A stretch of DNA of 64,000 nt, from assembly GCA_964458415.1 (NCBI GenBank), contig CAYWIT010000007.1, forward strand, positions 1-64,000, in the 5' to 3' direction. Under the pieces are notes generated by a model. The model was not told where the DNA came from. It searched no databases and worked only from the letters and a program-made list of their open reading frames with translations. A program made the position numbers and the translations under genes. Shown here piece after piece: positions 51,133 through 61,481 of the stretch. How positions within the stretch are numbered: position 1 is the stretch's first letter; every line of letters begins with the position of its first letter. Source of the DNA: CAYWIT01 sp964458415 (lineage in GTDB: Bacteria > Pseudomonadota > Alphaproteobacteria > Micavibrionales > UBA2020).

Positions 51133-53814
51133 ATGTCTGCGCGTAACCTCGTCATCGTCGAATCTCCAGCCAAAGCCAAAACCATCAATAAATATCTGGG
51201 GACGGATTATACCGTCGTCGCCAGCTTTGGTCATGTACGCGACCTGCCAGCCAAAAACGGTTCGGTCGATCCGGCGAATGATTTCGCGATGCAATGGGAA
51301 ATCGGCGAGCGGTCGCACAAGCCGCTCGGCGAAATTCTTTCCCGTGCCAAAAACGTCGATACCGTCTATCTGGCGACTGACCCGGACCGCGAGGGAGAAG
51401 CGATCTCCTGGCATGTACTGGAATACCTGAAAGAAAAGAAAATCGCGGACAAGGTCAAGGTCCGCCGCGTCACCTTTAACGAGATCACCAAGACGGCCGT
51501 CAAGGACGCCTTTCTGCATGCACGCGACATTGACGCCAATCTGGTTGATGCCTATCTGGCCAGACGCGCGCTGGATTACCTTGTCGGCTTTACCCTCTCG
51601 CCCGTCCTGTGGCGCAAGTTGCCGGGCTCCCGTTCCGCGGGGCGCGTGCAATCCGTCGCCCTGCGCCTGATTTGCGAGCGCGAGGCGGAAATCGAGGTTT
51701 TCAAACCCGAGGAATACTGGTCGATCGAAGCCTTGCTGGCAACAAAGGAAGGCAAGAGCTTTACCGCAAGGCTCGCGGCCCTTGACGGCAAAAAGATTGA
51801 AAAAATGACCATCGGCGACAAAGGTGCAGCCGATACCGCCATCGCCCGCGTCAGGGGACAGGGCTATACGGTCAAAACCATCGAGCGCAAACAGGTCAAA
51901 CGTCACCCCTACGCGCCGTTCATTACCTCGACCTTACAACAGGAAGCCTCGCGCAAGCTGCGGTTCTCCGCCACCATGACCATGCGCACCGCGCAAAAAC
52001 TTTATGAAGGTATCGATCTGGGCGGTGAAACTGTCGGTCTGATCACTTATATGCGTACTGACGGCATCACGCTCTCCGGCGAGGCAATTGCCGCCGCCCG
52101 CAAGCTGATCGAGAACAAATACGGCGAAAAATACCTGCCGGAAAGCCCGCGCGCCTATAAATCCAAGGTTAAAAACGCGCAGGAAGCCCACGAAGCGATC
52201 CGTCCGACCGATATTTTCCGCACCCCTGACAGCGTTTCAGAATATCTGTCCGATGACGAGGCCAAGCTTTATGAACTGATCTGGAAGCGGACAATCGCCT
52301 GTCAGATGGAAAGCGCCGTGCTTGATCAGGTCGCGGTGGATATCGCCAATGCCGATGGCAAGGTCGTCCTGCGCGCCACCGGCTCTATCGTTGCCTTCGA
52401 CGGCTTTCTGAAAGTTTATCGCGAAGAACAGGAAGATGAAGACAAGGATACGGCGGAAGAAGAGCGCCGTCTGCCCCCGCTCAAGGAAGGGGACAGCTTG
52501 AAACTCGAAGAGGTCATTCCGGGCCAGCATTTCACTCAGCCGCCGCCGCGCTATTCCGAGGCCTCGCTGGTGAAGAAACTGGAAGAGCTCGGCATTGGCC
52601 GTCCGTCCACTTACGCCTCGATTTTGCAAGTCCTGCAGGACCGCGACTACGTCAAGCTCGACCAGCGCCGCTTTGTGCCGGAAAGCCGGGGCCGGATCGT
52701 CACCGCCTTCCTGATCAATTTCTTTAAAAAATACGTCGAATACGACTTTACCGCCAATCTTGAGGAACAGCTTGACGAGATTTCGGCCGGCGACATGAAA
52801 TGGAAAAAAGTTCTTGCCGATTTCTGGGAGTCCTTTTCCGAAGCCGTCGGCAAGACGACAGATCTGAAAATCACGGATGTCATCAACGCGCTGGAACATG
52901 ATCTGCACGCCCTGCTGTTCCCGACCGGCGACCAGACCTGCCCGACCTGCAAGGAAGGCAAGCTCAATCTCAAACTCGGAAAATTCGGCGCCTTTCTCGG
53001 CTGTTCGCGCTATCCGGACTGCCGCTATACCCGGCCAGTCCTGACCGCAGGCGGTGATGCCGAAGGCGGCGAGGCGCCGCCGGAATCCGCTGCCCCCAGA
53101 GAGCTCGGCGACGATCCGAAAACAGGCTTGCCCGTGACTTTGCGCTTTGGCCCCTACGGCCCTTATGTCCAGTTAGGCCCCGCCCCCGCATCCGCCATTC
53201 CTGCCGTAGCGGAAGAGCCAGTTGAGGACGTCAAGAAGAAGAAAAAGAAAAAAACCGCGGCAGAAAAACCCAAGCGCGCGCCGGTACTCAAAGGCATGGA
53301 GCCCGCCGAAATCGACCTGCCCAAAGCCCTGCAGCTGCTGACCCTGCCGCGCGAAGTCGGGCTGCATCCCGAAAGCGGTGAAATGATCAAGGCCGGTGTC
53401 GGCCGTTTTGGCCCGTTTCTGGTACATCAGGGCAAATTCAAATCCATTCCCGCGGATGATCCCGATGGCGTGCTGACCATCGGCCTCAACCGCGCCGTGG
53501 ATCTGCTGGCCCAGCCTGCCAAAGCGCGCGGCGCGGGCGGCTTTGGCGCCTTGCGCGAATTGGGCGCCCATCCGGAAGACAGCAAACCTGTCACCGTCAA
53601 CAAAGGACGCTTTGGCCCCTACGTCAAGCATGGCGCCGTTAACGCCACCATCCCCAAAGGCCACGAAGTTGAAACGGTGACGCTGGAACAGGCTGTGGAA
53701 TGGCTGGCCGCAAGAAAATCAGCGCCCGCGAAACCAAAATCCGGCAAGCCCGCCGCTAAAGCGAAACCCTCCACCAAGAAAACGGTGAAACCGAAAAAGG
53801 CCGGCAAAGCGTGA
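51133..53814 (+). CDS. topA: DNA topoisomerase I
   Basis: Type IA enzyme of 893 aa that relaxes negative supercoils. The Toprim domain has VIVESPAKAKTINKYLG and DPDREGEAISWHV; the catalytic tyrosine is in GLITYMRTDG. One zinc-finger module (CPTCKEGKLNLKLGKFGAFLGC) is followed by TopoI C-terminal repeats (GPYGPYVQLG, GRFGPFLVHQGKF, GRFGPYVKHG) and a Lys/Pro/Ala-rich tail, a typical alphaproteobacterial ending. An AAGGAG site precedes the ATG. Confidence 0.98.
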   Translation: MSARNLVIVESPAKAKTINKYLGTDYTVVASFGHVRDLPAKNGSVDPANDFAMQWEIGERSHKPLGEILSRAKNVDTVYLATDPDREGEAISWHVLEYLKEKKIADKVKVRRVTFNEITKTAVKDAFLHARDIDANLVDAYLARRALDYLVGFTLSPVLWRKLPGSRSAGRVQSVALRLICEREAEIEVFKPEEYWSIEALLATKEGKSFTARLAALDGKKIEKMTIGDKGAADTAIARVRGQGYTVKTIERKQVKRHPYAPFITSTLQQEASRKLRFSATMTMRTAQKLYEGIDLGGETVGLITYMRTDGITLSGEAIAAARKLIENKYGEKYLPESPRAYKSKVKNAQEAHEAIRPTDIFRTPDSVSEYLSDDEAKLYELIWKRTIACQMESAVLDQVAVDIANADGKVVLRATGSIVAFDGFLKVYREEQEDEDKDTAEEERRLPPLKEGDSLKLEEVIPGQHFTQPPPRYSEASLVKKLEELGIGRPSTYASILQVLQDRDYVKLDQRRFVPESRGRIVTAFLINFFKKYVEYDFTANLEEQLDEISAGDMKWKKVLADFWESFSEAVGKTTDLKITDVINALEHDLHALLFPTGDQTCPTCKEGKLNLKLGKFGAFLGCSRYPDCRYTRPVLTAGGDAEGGEAPPESAAPRELGDDPKTGLPVTLRFGPYGPYVQLGPAPASAIPAVAEEPVEDVKKKKKKKTAAEKPKRAPVLKGMEPAEIDLPKALQLLTLPREVGLHPESGEMIKAGVGRFGPFLVHQGKFKSIPADDPDGVLTIGLNRAVDLLAQPAKARGAGGFGALRELGAHPEDSKPVTVNKGRFGPYVKHGAVNATIPKGHEVETVTLEQAVEWLAARKSAPAKPKSGKPAAKAKPSTKKTVKPKKAGKA

Positions 53815-56102
53815 AGGATAAATTCGAGCCCGGTCTGCCCAGCCCGGAAGAGCTTCGCCGCTATATACAGGAAAGCAATGATCCGCTCAACAAGCGGGAA
53901 ATCGCGCGCGCCTTCGGCATCAAGGGACAGGACCGCATGGTCCTGCGCAAAATGTTGCGGGAACTGGCCGAGGAAGGCGCGATTGAAAAAAACCCCGGTA
54001 AATCATACCAGCCGCCGAACAGTCTGCCGGAACGCGGCCTGATCGAGATCATCGGACTTGACGGCGATGGCGAGCTTCTCGCCAAACCGCTGCACTGGCA
54101 CGGCAAAGGCCCGGCACCGCTCATTTACGTCATGGACAGGCGGCGTTCAGAAGGATACCTCCAGCCCGGCGACCAGATTCTGGCCCGCCTGAAAAAAACC
54201 GGTCGTCTGGAGTACGAAGCCCGCATTCTCAAAGCGCTGGATGAAGCGGCCCTGCAGGTCATCGGCGTTTTCAAGCCGCATAAGGGCGCCGGCTATGTCT
54301 ACCCCACCGACAAAAAAAACAAGGAAGACTATTTTATTCCCCCGGAATTCTGCGAAGGCCTGACAGAAGGCGATCTGGTAATGATAGAGCAAATTCCGCC
54401 GACAGCGAAATACCCGAAGTCGAAAAATCCGTCGCGCGTCACAAAGCTGATCGGTAAAAAGGACGATCCGCGCCTGATCAGCCTGATTGCAATTCATTCC
54501 CACGGCATTCCGGTCGCGTTTTCAAAGGAGGTGATCAGCGAAGCCGACAAGGCAGCAGAAGTTGACCTGTCCGGCGGACGCACCGATCTGCGCCATCTGC
54601 CTCTGGTGACCATCGACGGCGCCGATGCCCGGGATTTCGACGATGCCGTTTACGCCGAACAGGACACGGACCCTGCCAACCCGGACGGCTGGAACCTGAT
54701 GGTCGCCATCGCCGACGTCTCTTGGTACGTGCGCCCAGGCTCCGCCCTTGACAGATCCGCTTTTGAACGCGGCAATTCCACCTATTTCGCCGACCGTGTC
54801 GTGCCGATGCTGCCGGAGCAGCTGTCAAACGAGCTCTGCTCTCTCAAGCCCAACGTCAACCGCGCCTGCCTTGCCGTCACCCTGACGATCAACAACAAGG
54901 CAAAATTGATCGGCTACAAATTTACCCGCGGCCTGATGCGCTCGGCGGCGCGGCTGACCTACGAACAGGTGGACGCGGCGCACAAAGGCTATCCCGATGA
55001 CAGCACGGGCCCCCTGATGGAATCCGTGATCCAGCCGCTTTACAAAGCCTATAGCCTGCTCAAAAAAGCCCGCGAGGAACGCGGTGCGCTGGAACTCGAC
55101 CTGCCCGAACGCAAGGCGCTTATCGATGCACAGGGGATCGTCACCGCCATTGTTCCCCGCGTGCGGCTTGACAGTCATCAATTGATTGAAGAATTCATGA
55201 TTCTGGCCAATGTCGCGGCGGCGAGCGTGCTGGAAGATAAAAGCAGCCCTTGCGTTTTCCGCGTCCATGCCGCCCCCGCCTCTGACCGGCTGGAAACGAC
55301 ACGGGAATTTCTGAAAGGTCTTGGCTACTCCCTGCCCAAGGCGGAACATCTGCACCCTAAAAATCTCAATCATATCCTGAAGCTCTCGGCAGAGCGCCCC
55401 GACAAGGATCTGGTCCATACGGTTTTGCTCCGCACCCAGAGTCAGGCGGTTTACAGCCCCGAAAACATCGGGCATTTCGGGCTGGCGCTGGAAAAATACG
55501 CGCATTTTACCTCGCCCATCCGCCGTTATGCCGACCTGATCGTGCACCGCTCGCTTGTCCATGCCTGCCGTCTTGGCGAAGGCGGCCTGCCGGAAGCCGA
55601 TCTGCAATCGCTCGAGGAAATATCGCAGCATATCTCGATCACCGAACGCCGCTCGATGCTGGCAGAGCGGGATTGCATGGATCGCTTTACCGCCCAGTAT
55701 CTCCGCAGCCATGTCGGGCAGGATTTCAAGGGCAGGATTTCCGGCGTCACCCATTTCGGGATCTTTGTCACACTGGATGATTCCGGCGCCGACGGCATCG
55801 TGCCGATCCGCATGCTCCCCCGCGACTATTATATTCATGACGAAAAACGTCACGCGCTGGTCGGAAAAAACAATGGCCTGACCTGGCGACTGGCCGATGC
55901 CGTTGTCGTGCGTCTGGTCGAGGCCGATTCCCTGCGCGGCAGCACCGTGTTTGAAATTGCCGGCAACGCGGCGGCCGAATCCCTCCCAGACCGCGAGCAT
56001 CGCCCGTTCACCAAAAGAAAAAAGCCGCAGCCACAGGGCAAACGACCGGATAAAAAGGGCAAAGACCGCAAAAAAGGCGCAAAAAAACCGCGCCGGTCAT
56101 AA
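53811..56102 (+). CDS. rnr: Ribonuclease R
   Basis: 3'-5' exoribonuclease of 763 aa that degrades structured RNA. Start is GTG at 53811, overlapping the topA stop (GTGA). Domains: N-terminal winged helix, cold-shock domains, RNB catalytic domain with DGADARDFDDAVYAE (metal-binding aspartates), then an S1 domain (GRISGVTHFGIFVTLDDSGADG) and a basic Lys/Arg tail of about 40 residues. Last gene of the plsY-dprA-topA-rnr run. Confidence 0.97.
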   Translation: MKDKFEPGLPSPEELRRYIQESNDPLNKREIARAFGIKGQDRMVLRKMLRELAEEGAIEKNPGKSYQPPNSLPERGLIEIIGLDGDGELLAKPLHWHGKGPAPLIYVMDRRRSEGYLQPGDQILARLKKTGRLEYEARILKALDEAALQVIGVFKPHKGAGYVYPTDKKNKEDYFIPPEFCEGLTEGDLVMIEQIPPTAKYPKSKNPSRVTKLIGKKDDPRLISLIAIHSHGIPVAFSKEVISEADKAAEVDLSGGRTDLRHLPLVTIDGADARDFDDAVYAEQDTDPANPDGWNLMVAIADVSWYVRPGSALDRSAFERGNSTYFADRVVPMLPEQLSNELCSLKPNVNRACLAVTLTINNKAKLIGYKFTRGLMRSAARLTYEQVDAAHKGYPDDSTGPLMESVIQPLYKAYSLLKKAREERGALELDLPERKALIDAQGIVTAIVPRVRLDSHQLIEEFMILANVAAASVLEDKSSPCVFRVHAAPASDRLETTREFLKGLGYSLPKAEHLHPKNLNHILKLSAERPDKDLVHTVLLRTQSQAVYSPENIGHFGLALEKYAHFTSPIRRYADLIVHRSLVHACRLGEGGLPEADLQSLEEISQHISITERRSMLAERDCMDRFTAQYLRSHVGQDFKGRISGVTHFGIFVTLDDSGADGIVPIRMLPRDYYIHDEKRHALVGKNNGLTWRLADAVVVRLVEADSLRGSTVFEIAGNAAAESLPDREHRPFTKRKKPQPQGKRPDKKGKDRKKGAKKPRRS

Positions 56103-56219
56103 TTTTTCGTTCCGGCTGTTTAAAAATATTGCCTTTCTGTAAACTATTTGCGATATTATGCCCATTCCGTCTCATACAACATGAGTCGGCGACTTCCATC
56201 TTTTTTATTCGAGGCAATC

Positions 56220-58004
56220 ATGAAGAAGCAGGGCCAACCTGTCACAACGGATTCAATTCTATTCCATCTTACCCGCCTGATGCCCTTTCTGAAATGGCGG
56301 AACCGTGTCACCCGACAAAATCTGCAGGCGGACGGTCTTTCCGGCCTCACCGGCGCGCTGATCGTTTTGCCGCAGGCAATCGCTTTCGCCACAATCGCCG
56401 GACTCCCGCCGGAATACGGGCTTTATGCCGCCATGGTTCCCACGATCATCGCCGCCCTGTTCGGTTCTTCCTGGCATCTGGTTTCCGGGCCGACAACGGC
56501 CATCTCGCTGCTGGTTTTCGAGGCCATTTCCCCCGTCGCAGAACCCGGCACAGCCGAATATATCCGCATTGTGCTGACCCTTACTTTTCTGACCGGCATT
56601 TTTCAGCTGGCCATGGGCGTGGCGCGGATGGGCACGCTGGTCAATTTTATTTCCCACACCGTCATCATCGGTTTCACAACCGGCGCGGCATTGCTGATCG
56701 CCGCCAGCCAGATCCGAAATTTTTTCGGCATAGAGGCCATTGAACGCGGCACCCCCGCCTATCTTGCGGTTGAAATGCTCTTCCTCCACCTTCATGAAAC
56801 CAACCCGTATATTCTGGCCGTTTCCGCCCTCTCTCTGTCCGCCGGAATCCTTTCCAGACGTTTTGTCAAAAAAGTTCCCTATATGATTACCGCCATGGTC
56901 GCGGGGGGACTTGCCGCAGCCCTCCTCAACGGCATTTACGGCAGCGACCTGACCCGCATCCAGACCGTCGGTGCGCTCACCGCAAGCCTGCCGCCGTTTT
57001 CCGTTCCCGATCTTTCAATCCTCGGCCTCAAATCGGCTTTCTTTCCGGCGCTGACCATTACCGTGCTGGCCCTGACAGAAGCCGTTTCCATTTCCCGCTC
57101 CATCGCCATGCGTTCCGATCAGCGCATCGACAGCAATCAGGAATTTATCGGACAGGGGCTTTCCAATATCGCCGGCAGCTTTTTCTCCAGTTTCGCATCC
57201 TCAGGCTCCTTCAACCGCAGCGGCGTCAATTATGAAGCCGGCGCCAAGACGCCTCTGGCCGCCGTTTTTTCAGCGATTTTCCTGCTCGGCGCGCTGTTTT
57301 TTGTGGCTCCTCTCGTCGCCTATCTTCCGCTTCCCGCCATGGCCGCCGTTTTATTCATGGTGGCCTGGAACCTGGTTGACCTCGCCCATATCCGCGTCAT
57401 TCTGCGCCACCATAGAACGGAGACCGTTATATTGGCCGTGACCTTCCTTGGCACGATTATTGATCTGGAGAAGGGAATATTTCTGGGCATCCTCGTTTCA
57501 CTGATGTTCTATCTTTCCCGCACGGCACGCCCTGTCATCCGGACCATCGCCCCCGATCCGGCGGCAGGGGAAAACCAAAAAAGAAAATTCCTGCCCACGG
57601 CGGCAGGGGCGGCAGAATGTCCGCAACTCCGTATTGCGCGCATTGATGGCTCCATCTTCTTCGGCGCGACAGATCATATCCAGCAAGCCCTTGTTTCCGG
57701 CGATACGCAGGTACCGGAAAGGCGCCATTTGCTCGTTCTGGCGGACAGCATAAATTTTGTCGATCTGGCCGGAGAGGAAATGCTGGCGCGCGAGGCGAAA
57801 CGCCGGAGCGAAGCAGGGGGCGGACTTTACCTGTGCGGCGTCAAAAACACAATCAACGCCGGTACAGGAAATATTTTTACCCGCAAGTCCGAAGCGATCG
57901 CCGCCATTATTCCCCGTCTTGATCCGGAAATTTGCCGGCAATGCCGGGCGCGCATCTTCCATGAATGCACCGGACTGCCGGCACCGCCGTCCCAGAAAAT
58001 ATAA
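56220..58004 (+). CDS. SulP-family anion transporter with STAS domain
   Basis: Inner-membrane transporter of 594 aa from the ATG at 56220 (GAGG site); the frame is open from a TTG at 56148 but adds nothing recognisable. About 10-12 helices contain the SulP signature ALIVLPQAIAFATIAGLPPEYGLYAAMVPTI, and a STAS domain occupies about 470-570 (LRIARIDGSIFFGA, VLADSINFVDLAG). SulP proteins carry sulfate, bicarbonate, dicarboxylates or other anions; the substrate here is open. Convergent with the GGDEF gene 17 bases on. Confidence 0.92.
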   Translation: MKKQGQPVTTDSILFHLTRLMPFLKWRNRVTRQNLQADGLSGLTGALIVLPQAIAFATIAGLPPEYGLYAAMVPTIIAALFGSSWHLVSGPTTAISLLVFEAISPVAEPGTAEYIRIVLTLTFLTGIFQLAMGVARMGTLVNFISHTVIIGFTTGAALLIAASQIRNFFGIEAIERGTPAYLAVEMLFLHLHETNPYILAVSALSLSAGILSRRFVKKVPYMITAMVAGGLAAALLNGIYGSDLTRIQTVGALTASLPPFSVPDLSILGLKSAFFPALTITVLALTEAVSISRSIAMRSDQRIDSNQEFIGQGLSNIAGSFFSSFASSGSFNRSGVNYEAGAKTPLAAVFSAIFLLGALFFVAPLVAYLPLPAMAAVLFMVAWNLVDLAHIRVILRHHRTETVILAVTFLGTIIDLEKGIFLGILVSLMFYLSRTARPVIRTIAPDPAAGENQKRKFLPTAAGAAECPQLRIARIDGSIFFGATDHIQQALVSGDTQVPERRHLLVLADSINFVDLAGEEMLAREAKRRSEAGGGLYLCGVKNTINAGTGNIFTRKSEAIAAIIPRLDPEICRQCRARIFHECTGLPAPPSQKI

Positions 58005-58021
58005 AAATTAAAAATATAAAA

Positions 58022-59053
58022 TTACCGGGCGGGCTCGATACGGTTACGTCCGCTTTGCTTGGCCCGATAAAGCGCCATATCCGCGCGCTCGATAAAGCTG
58101 CTCATGCTTTCGCCCGTCTGGTATTGCGCAATCCCGATAGACAGCGTGATTTGCCCCAGCACTTCGCTGTTCGATTTATTGACGACCTCTTTGTTCTCGA
58201 CCGCGCGACGCAAGGCCTCCGCGACCTTGCCCCCGGAATCAAGGCTTGTTTCCGGCAGGATAATCGCGAACTCCTCGCCACCATAACGTGCGGCAATATC
58301 GCGGCCTTTGACGTTATCCGTCAACGTGCGCGCCACCAGCCGCAACACCTGATCGCCCACCTGATGCCCATAGGTATCATTGAAATTTTTGAAATGATCG
58401 ATATCCAGCATCAACAGCACAAGCGGCGTATGCATGTTTTTCGCCTCTTCCATGCAGTCCTGGATCGACTTGTCAAAAGCCTTGCGATTTGCAAGCCCCG
58501 TCAACCCGTCTGTCATCGCCTCGCGCTTGACGTTATCGAGATTTTTCTTGAGCTCGGAAACCTGCTGGGACGAATTCACAACCTGAAATTCAAGCTGCTG
58601 GTTTTTTTCGAGCATCCGGCGCGTGTCCTCGACAATGGTCGAGACCACCTCTGTTAGATCTTCCAGCGTATCCGCCTCTTTGGCCCGCATGACGACATCG
58701 TCCAGCGATTCACCATACTCGCTCGCGGCAGATTTGGCTTTGCCCAGCATCAGGGCAATTTCACCAATCGCCTGCTGAACCTGATCGCTGATTTTGCGGA
58801 CAGCATCATCGCGCGCGCTGTCACTTAAATAACGCTTGTAAATCTTGTAGCAGATGACCTCATCCAGCGCGGTTTTCTGCAAATCTATCGCACGGACAAT
58901 TTCAGGGTCGCCCTGAAAATAACGGAACCAGAGCTCGTAAATCTGCGGGACGGGCTTGAGCCCCAGACGCTCGATCCGCTCGAGCGCCTGCACAGCAATT
59001 TCCTGTGCCCGCTCCGCCAGACCTGCCCCCGCTGTCGCTTTTCCTTCATTCAT
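58022..59053 (-). CDS. Diguanylate cyclase (GGDEF domain)
   Basis: Makes the second messenger cyclic di-GMP. With the ATG at 59053 (AGGGG site, preferred over GTG at 59071) it has 343 aa: a helical N-terminal region with a coiled coil (about 130-175), then a GGDEF domain starting at DGLTGLANRKAFD. The active-site motif is GGEEF (258-262). The inhibitory I-site RxxD is not conserved (KGRD), so product inhibition by that site is unlikely. There is no membrane segment or sensory domain of a known kind. Confidence 0.92.
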   Translation of the reverse strand: MNEGKATAGAGLAERAQEIAVQALERIERLGLKPVPQIYELWFRYFQGDPEIVRAIDLQKTALDEVICYKIYKRYLSDSARDDAVRKISDQVQQAIGEIALMLGKAKSAASEYGESLDDVVMRAKEADTLEDLTEVVSTIVEDTRRMLEKNQQLEFQVVNSSQQVSELKKNLDNVKREAMTDGLTGLANRKAFDKSIQDCMEEAKNMHTPLVLLMLDIDHFKNFNDTYGHQVGDQVLRLVARTLTDNVKGRDIAARYGGEEFAIILPETSLDSGGKVAEALRRAVENKEVVNKSNSEVLGQITLSIGIAQYQTGESMSSFIERADMALYRAKQSGRNRIEPAR

Positions 59054-59166
59054 CAACTGCGCCCCTGCCACTGCTCCTGCCCCTCATGCCAATCTCTTCC
59101 ACTTTCACTCTACCTGTAAAAAATAAACAAACCCTTGCCAAAAATCCGATTACCTCTTTTTAGACT

Positions 59167-59748
59167 TTACATATGACTGACATCTGGGCGTAGGTGCTCC
59201 TCCTGTGCACTCAACCCGACGAAGATCTCTTCGGGCAAACTCACCACCTGATAAAGCCGGCGATGCCATTCCGGCGTGAACCCTGAATCGACCATATGAT
59301 CCACCATCCGCAACAAGGGGTCATAAAAATTATTCACATTAATAAAAACGACGGGCTTGTCGTGTAGCCCGAGGTATTTCCACGTCAGAATTTCAAAACT
59401 TTCATCCAGCGTACCGAAACCACCGGGCAAAATGACAAAGGCGTCAGATTTCTCCACCATCATTCGCTTTCTGGTATGCATGCTATCAACGACGAAAAGC
59501 TCTGTCACATCTGTATTTCTGATCTCCCTGTCCTGAATGTGTTCCGGAATAATGCCCGTGACCGCGCCACCGCCAGAAATACAGGCTTCTGAAACAATGC
59601 CCATCAAGCCGACCTTGCCGCCGCCATAGACCAGACGTATTCCCGCGCTGGCGAGAAGGCCTCCCAAGCGCCGCGCTGTTTCCTGATAGGCCGGATCCAC
59701 GTTCCTTCCGGTGCCGCAATAAACACAAATCGAATTTAGCTTCGTCAT
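59167..59748 (-). CDS. LOG-family (TIGR00730) nucleotide phosphoribohydrolase
   Basis: Rossmann-like protein of 193 aa of the LOG/YvdD family. The signature PGGFGTLDE and the upstream SMHTRKRMM are both intact. Members hydrolyse cytokinin riboside monophosphates or related nucleotides (AMP-like). Start at the ATG 59748. Monocistronic, divergent from psd. Confidence 0.9.
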   Translation of the reverse strand: MTKLNSICVYCGTGRNVDPAYQETARRLGGLLASAGIRLVYGGGKVGLMGIVSEACISGGGAVTGIIPEHIQDREIRNTDVTELFVVDSMHTRKRMMVEKSDAFVILPGGFGTLDESFEILTWKYLGLHDKPVVFINVNNFYDPLLRMVDHMVDSGFTPEWHRRLYQVVSLPEEIFVGLSAQEEHLRPDVSHM

Positions 59749-59898
59749 TTATTTCCATTCCTCCAGAGCTATTTTATAGGAACATGCAGGCGGCTTGTCC
59801 ACCCATCAGTTTTTTATGAAAATAAAATAGGCCTTGCCACGCCTGCCGGACTCGACAAAACTGTTCCGGCGAAATTAAAAATAAAATCGGGAAAAATC

Positions 59899-60639
59899 AT
59901 GGAAGACCTGCTGCACACAATCAAAAAAACCGTTCTTGTTCCCATTCATCCGGCGGGCTGGCCTTTTATCGCCATTTTCGCTGGCGGCGCCCTGGTGTTG
60001 GCTCTGCTCAGCGAGGAAGCTGGACTGATCGGATTGATTTTGACCCTCTGGTGCATTTTCTTCTTCCGCAACCCGTCCCGTGTCACGCCGGTGCGGGAAG
60101 GCCTGATCGTCAGCCCCGCCGATGGCGTCGTGCAAATGATTGTCGAAGCCGCCCTGCCGCCAGAACTTGACGATTGCAAGGGACAGGGCGACGCCCTGTG
60201 CGATGCCGGGACCGTGACCCGCGTCAGCGTTTTCCTCAACGTCTTCGATGTCCACGTCAACCGCATTCCAGCTGACGGGGAAATTCGCAAGGTTGTCTAT
60301 CATCCCGGAAAATTTTTCAACGCCAGCCTCGACAAGGCCAGCACCGACAACGAACGCTCGACCGTGCTGATGAAGCTCAACGGCCACGATTCCTGCATCG
60401 CCTTCGTGCAAATCGCAGGGCTTGTCGCGCGCCGCATCATCTGCAAACTGGCCGCCGGACAACAGGTACGCGCCGGCGAACTCTACGGCCTGATCCGCTT
60501 CGGCAGCCGCGTCGATATTTTTCTGCCGCCGGGCGTCGCCCCGCTTGTCTGCGTCGGCCAGCGCATGGTTGGCGGTGAAACCGTCATCGCGGATTTTTCC
60601 TCCCAGGAACAGGGGCGGCAAGGCGAGATTCGCGGGTAA
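59899..60639 (+). CDS. psd: Phosphatidylserine decarboxylase proenzyme
   Basis: Produces phosphatidylethanolamine. The 246-aa protein is of the short (PSD-A) type. It cleaves itself at Gly202-Ser203 in [15 protein letters not shown], the serine becoming the pyruvoyl group. Conserved [16 protein letters not shown] and IVSPADGVV are present, with an N-terminal pair of hydrophobic segments for membrane binding. It is followed 9 bases later by pssA, whose product is its substrate's source, in one operon. Confidence 0.96.
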   Translation: MEDLLHTIKKTVLVPIHPAGWPFIAIFAGGALVLALLSEEAGLIGLILTLWCIFFFRNPSRVTPVREGLIVSPADGVVQMIVEAALPPELDDCKGQGDALCDAGTVTRVSVFLNVFDVHVNRIPADGEIRKVVYHPGKFFNASLDKASTDNERSTVLMKLNGHDSCIAFVQIAGLVARRIICKLAAGQQVRAGELYGLIRFGSRVDIFLPPGVAPLVCVGQRMVGGETVIADFSSQEQGRQGEIRG

Positions 60640-60648
60640 GGCAAAATC

Positions 60649-61467
60649 ATGGCAAAAGAAACCGGCGAAATGCCGCATAAAAAACTGTCTCTGCACAAGA
60701 TGATCCCGAATATGATCACCCTGACCGCGCTGGCAGCTGGCATGACCGCGATCAAATTCGCCATCGCCGAAAAATGGGAAGCGGCCGTGCTGGCCATCGT
60801 CGTGGCCGCCTTCATGGATGCTTTCGACGGCGCCGCCGCGCGGCTGCTCAAGGCACAAAGCAAGCTGGGCGCCGAACTGGACAGCTTTTCCGATTTCCTC
60901 TGCTTCGGCGTAGCACCTGCGCTGGTCGTTTACCTCTGGGCGCTGCACGAATTCCCGCGCTGGGGCTGGCCCGTGTCGCTGATCTTCACGATGGCGGTAG
61001 CGCTCCGTCTGTCACGGTTCAACATCGCGACGGACGAACACGACCCGAACGACCCCCTGGGAAAATACTTCACCGGCGTGCCTTCGCCGATCGGCGCGGG
61101 GCTTTGCATCCTGCCGATGATCGTCAGCTTCCAGACAGCCCCTGAAAACCTTGCCTTTGTCGCGCATCCGAAAGCCATTGCGGTGTGGACGCTGGTCGTG
61201 GCCGCCATGATGGTCAGCCACATCCCGACCTTCTCCAGCAAGCAGATCCGTATTTCCTATCGCATGAAGGTACCGGCGCTTGGCCTTTTCGGCATTCTGA
61301 TTGCGGGCCTGATCAACGAACCCTGGCCCACGCTGACCTTGATGGGCGTCATCTATCTTTTCGCCATGCCGTTCGGCGTCCGCCACTTTGCCCGCAAAAA
61401 GGCTGCCATCGAACAGGGCCAGAAAGACCCCGACGACCACGACGACCCCGACGACCACGACGAATAA
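60649..61467 (+). CDS. pssA: CDP-diacylglycerol-serine O-phosphatidyltransferase
   Basis: Membrane enzyme of 272 aa that makes phosphatidylserine. The CDP-alcohol phosphatidyltransferase motif D-G-x2-A-R-x8-G-x3-D-x3-D is complete at 60-82. About eight helices follow the family layout. The C-terminus carries a repeated Asp/His tail (DPDDHD twice) created by an 18-bp tandem duplication. Forms an operon with psd. Confidence 0.95.
   Translation: MAKETGEMPHKKLSLHKMIPNMITLTALAAGMTAIKFAIAEKWEAAVLAIVVAAFMDAFDGAAARLLKAQSKLGAELDSFSDFLCFGVAPALVVYLWALHEFPRWGWPVSLIFTMAVALRLSRFNIATDEHDPNDPLGKYFTGVPSPIGAGLCILPMIVSFQTAPENLAFVAHPKAIAVWTLVVAAMMVSHIPTFSSKQIRISYRMKVPALGLFGILIAGLINEPWPTLTLMGVIYLFAMPFGVRHFARKKAAIEQGQKDPDDHDDPDDHDE
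61426..61461 (+). repeat. Tandem 18-bp repeat at the end of pssA
   Basis: Two identical copies (61426-61443 and 61444-61461) encode DPDDHD twice. The duplication lengthens an acidic, histidine-containing tail outside the catalytic domain. Confidence 0.85.
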
Positions 61468-61481
61468 ATGACTTTATAAGA

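Noticed and set aside
53220..53275. Lysine-codon run in topA as a possible frameshift or slippage site
   Set aside because: The frame continues into well-conserved topoisomerase C-terminal repeats, so the run just encodes a basic linker.
54825..56000. 391-codon frame opposite rnr
   Set aside because: Antisense shadow of rnr without start signals or recognisable domain.
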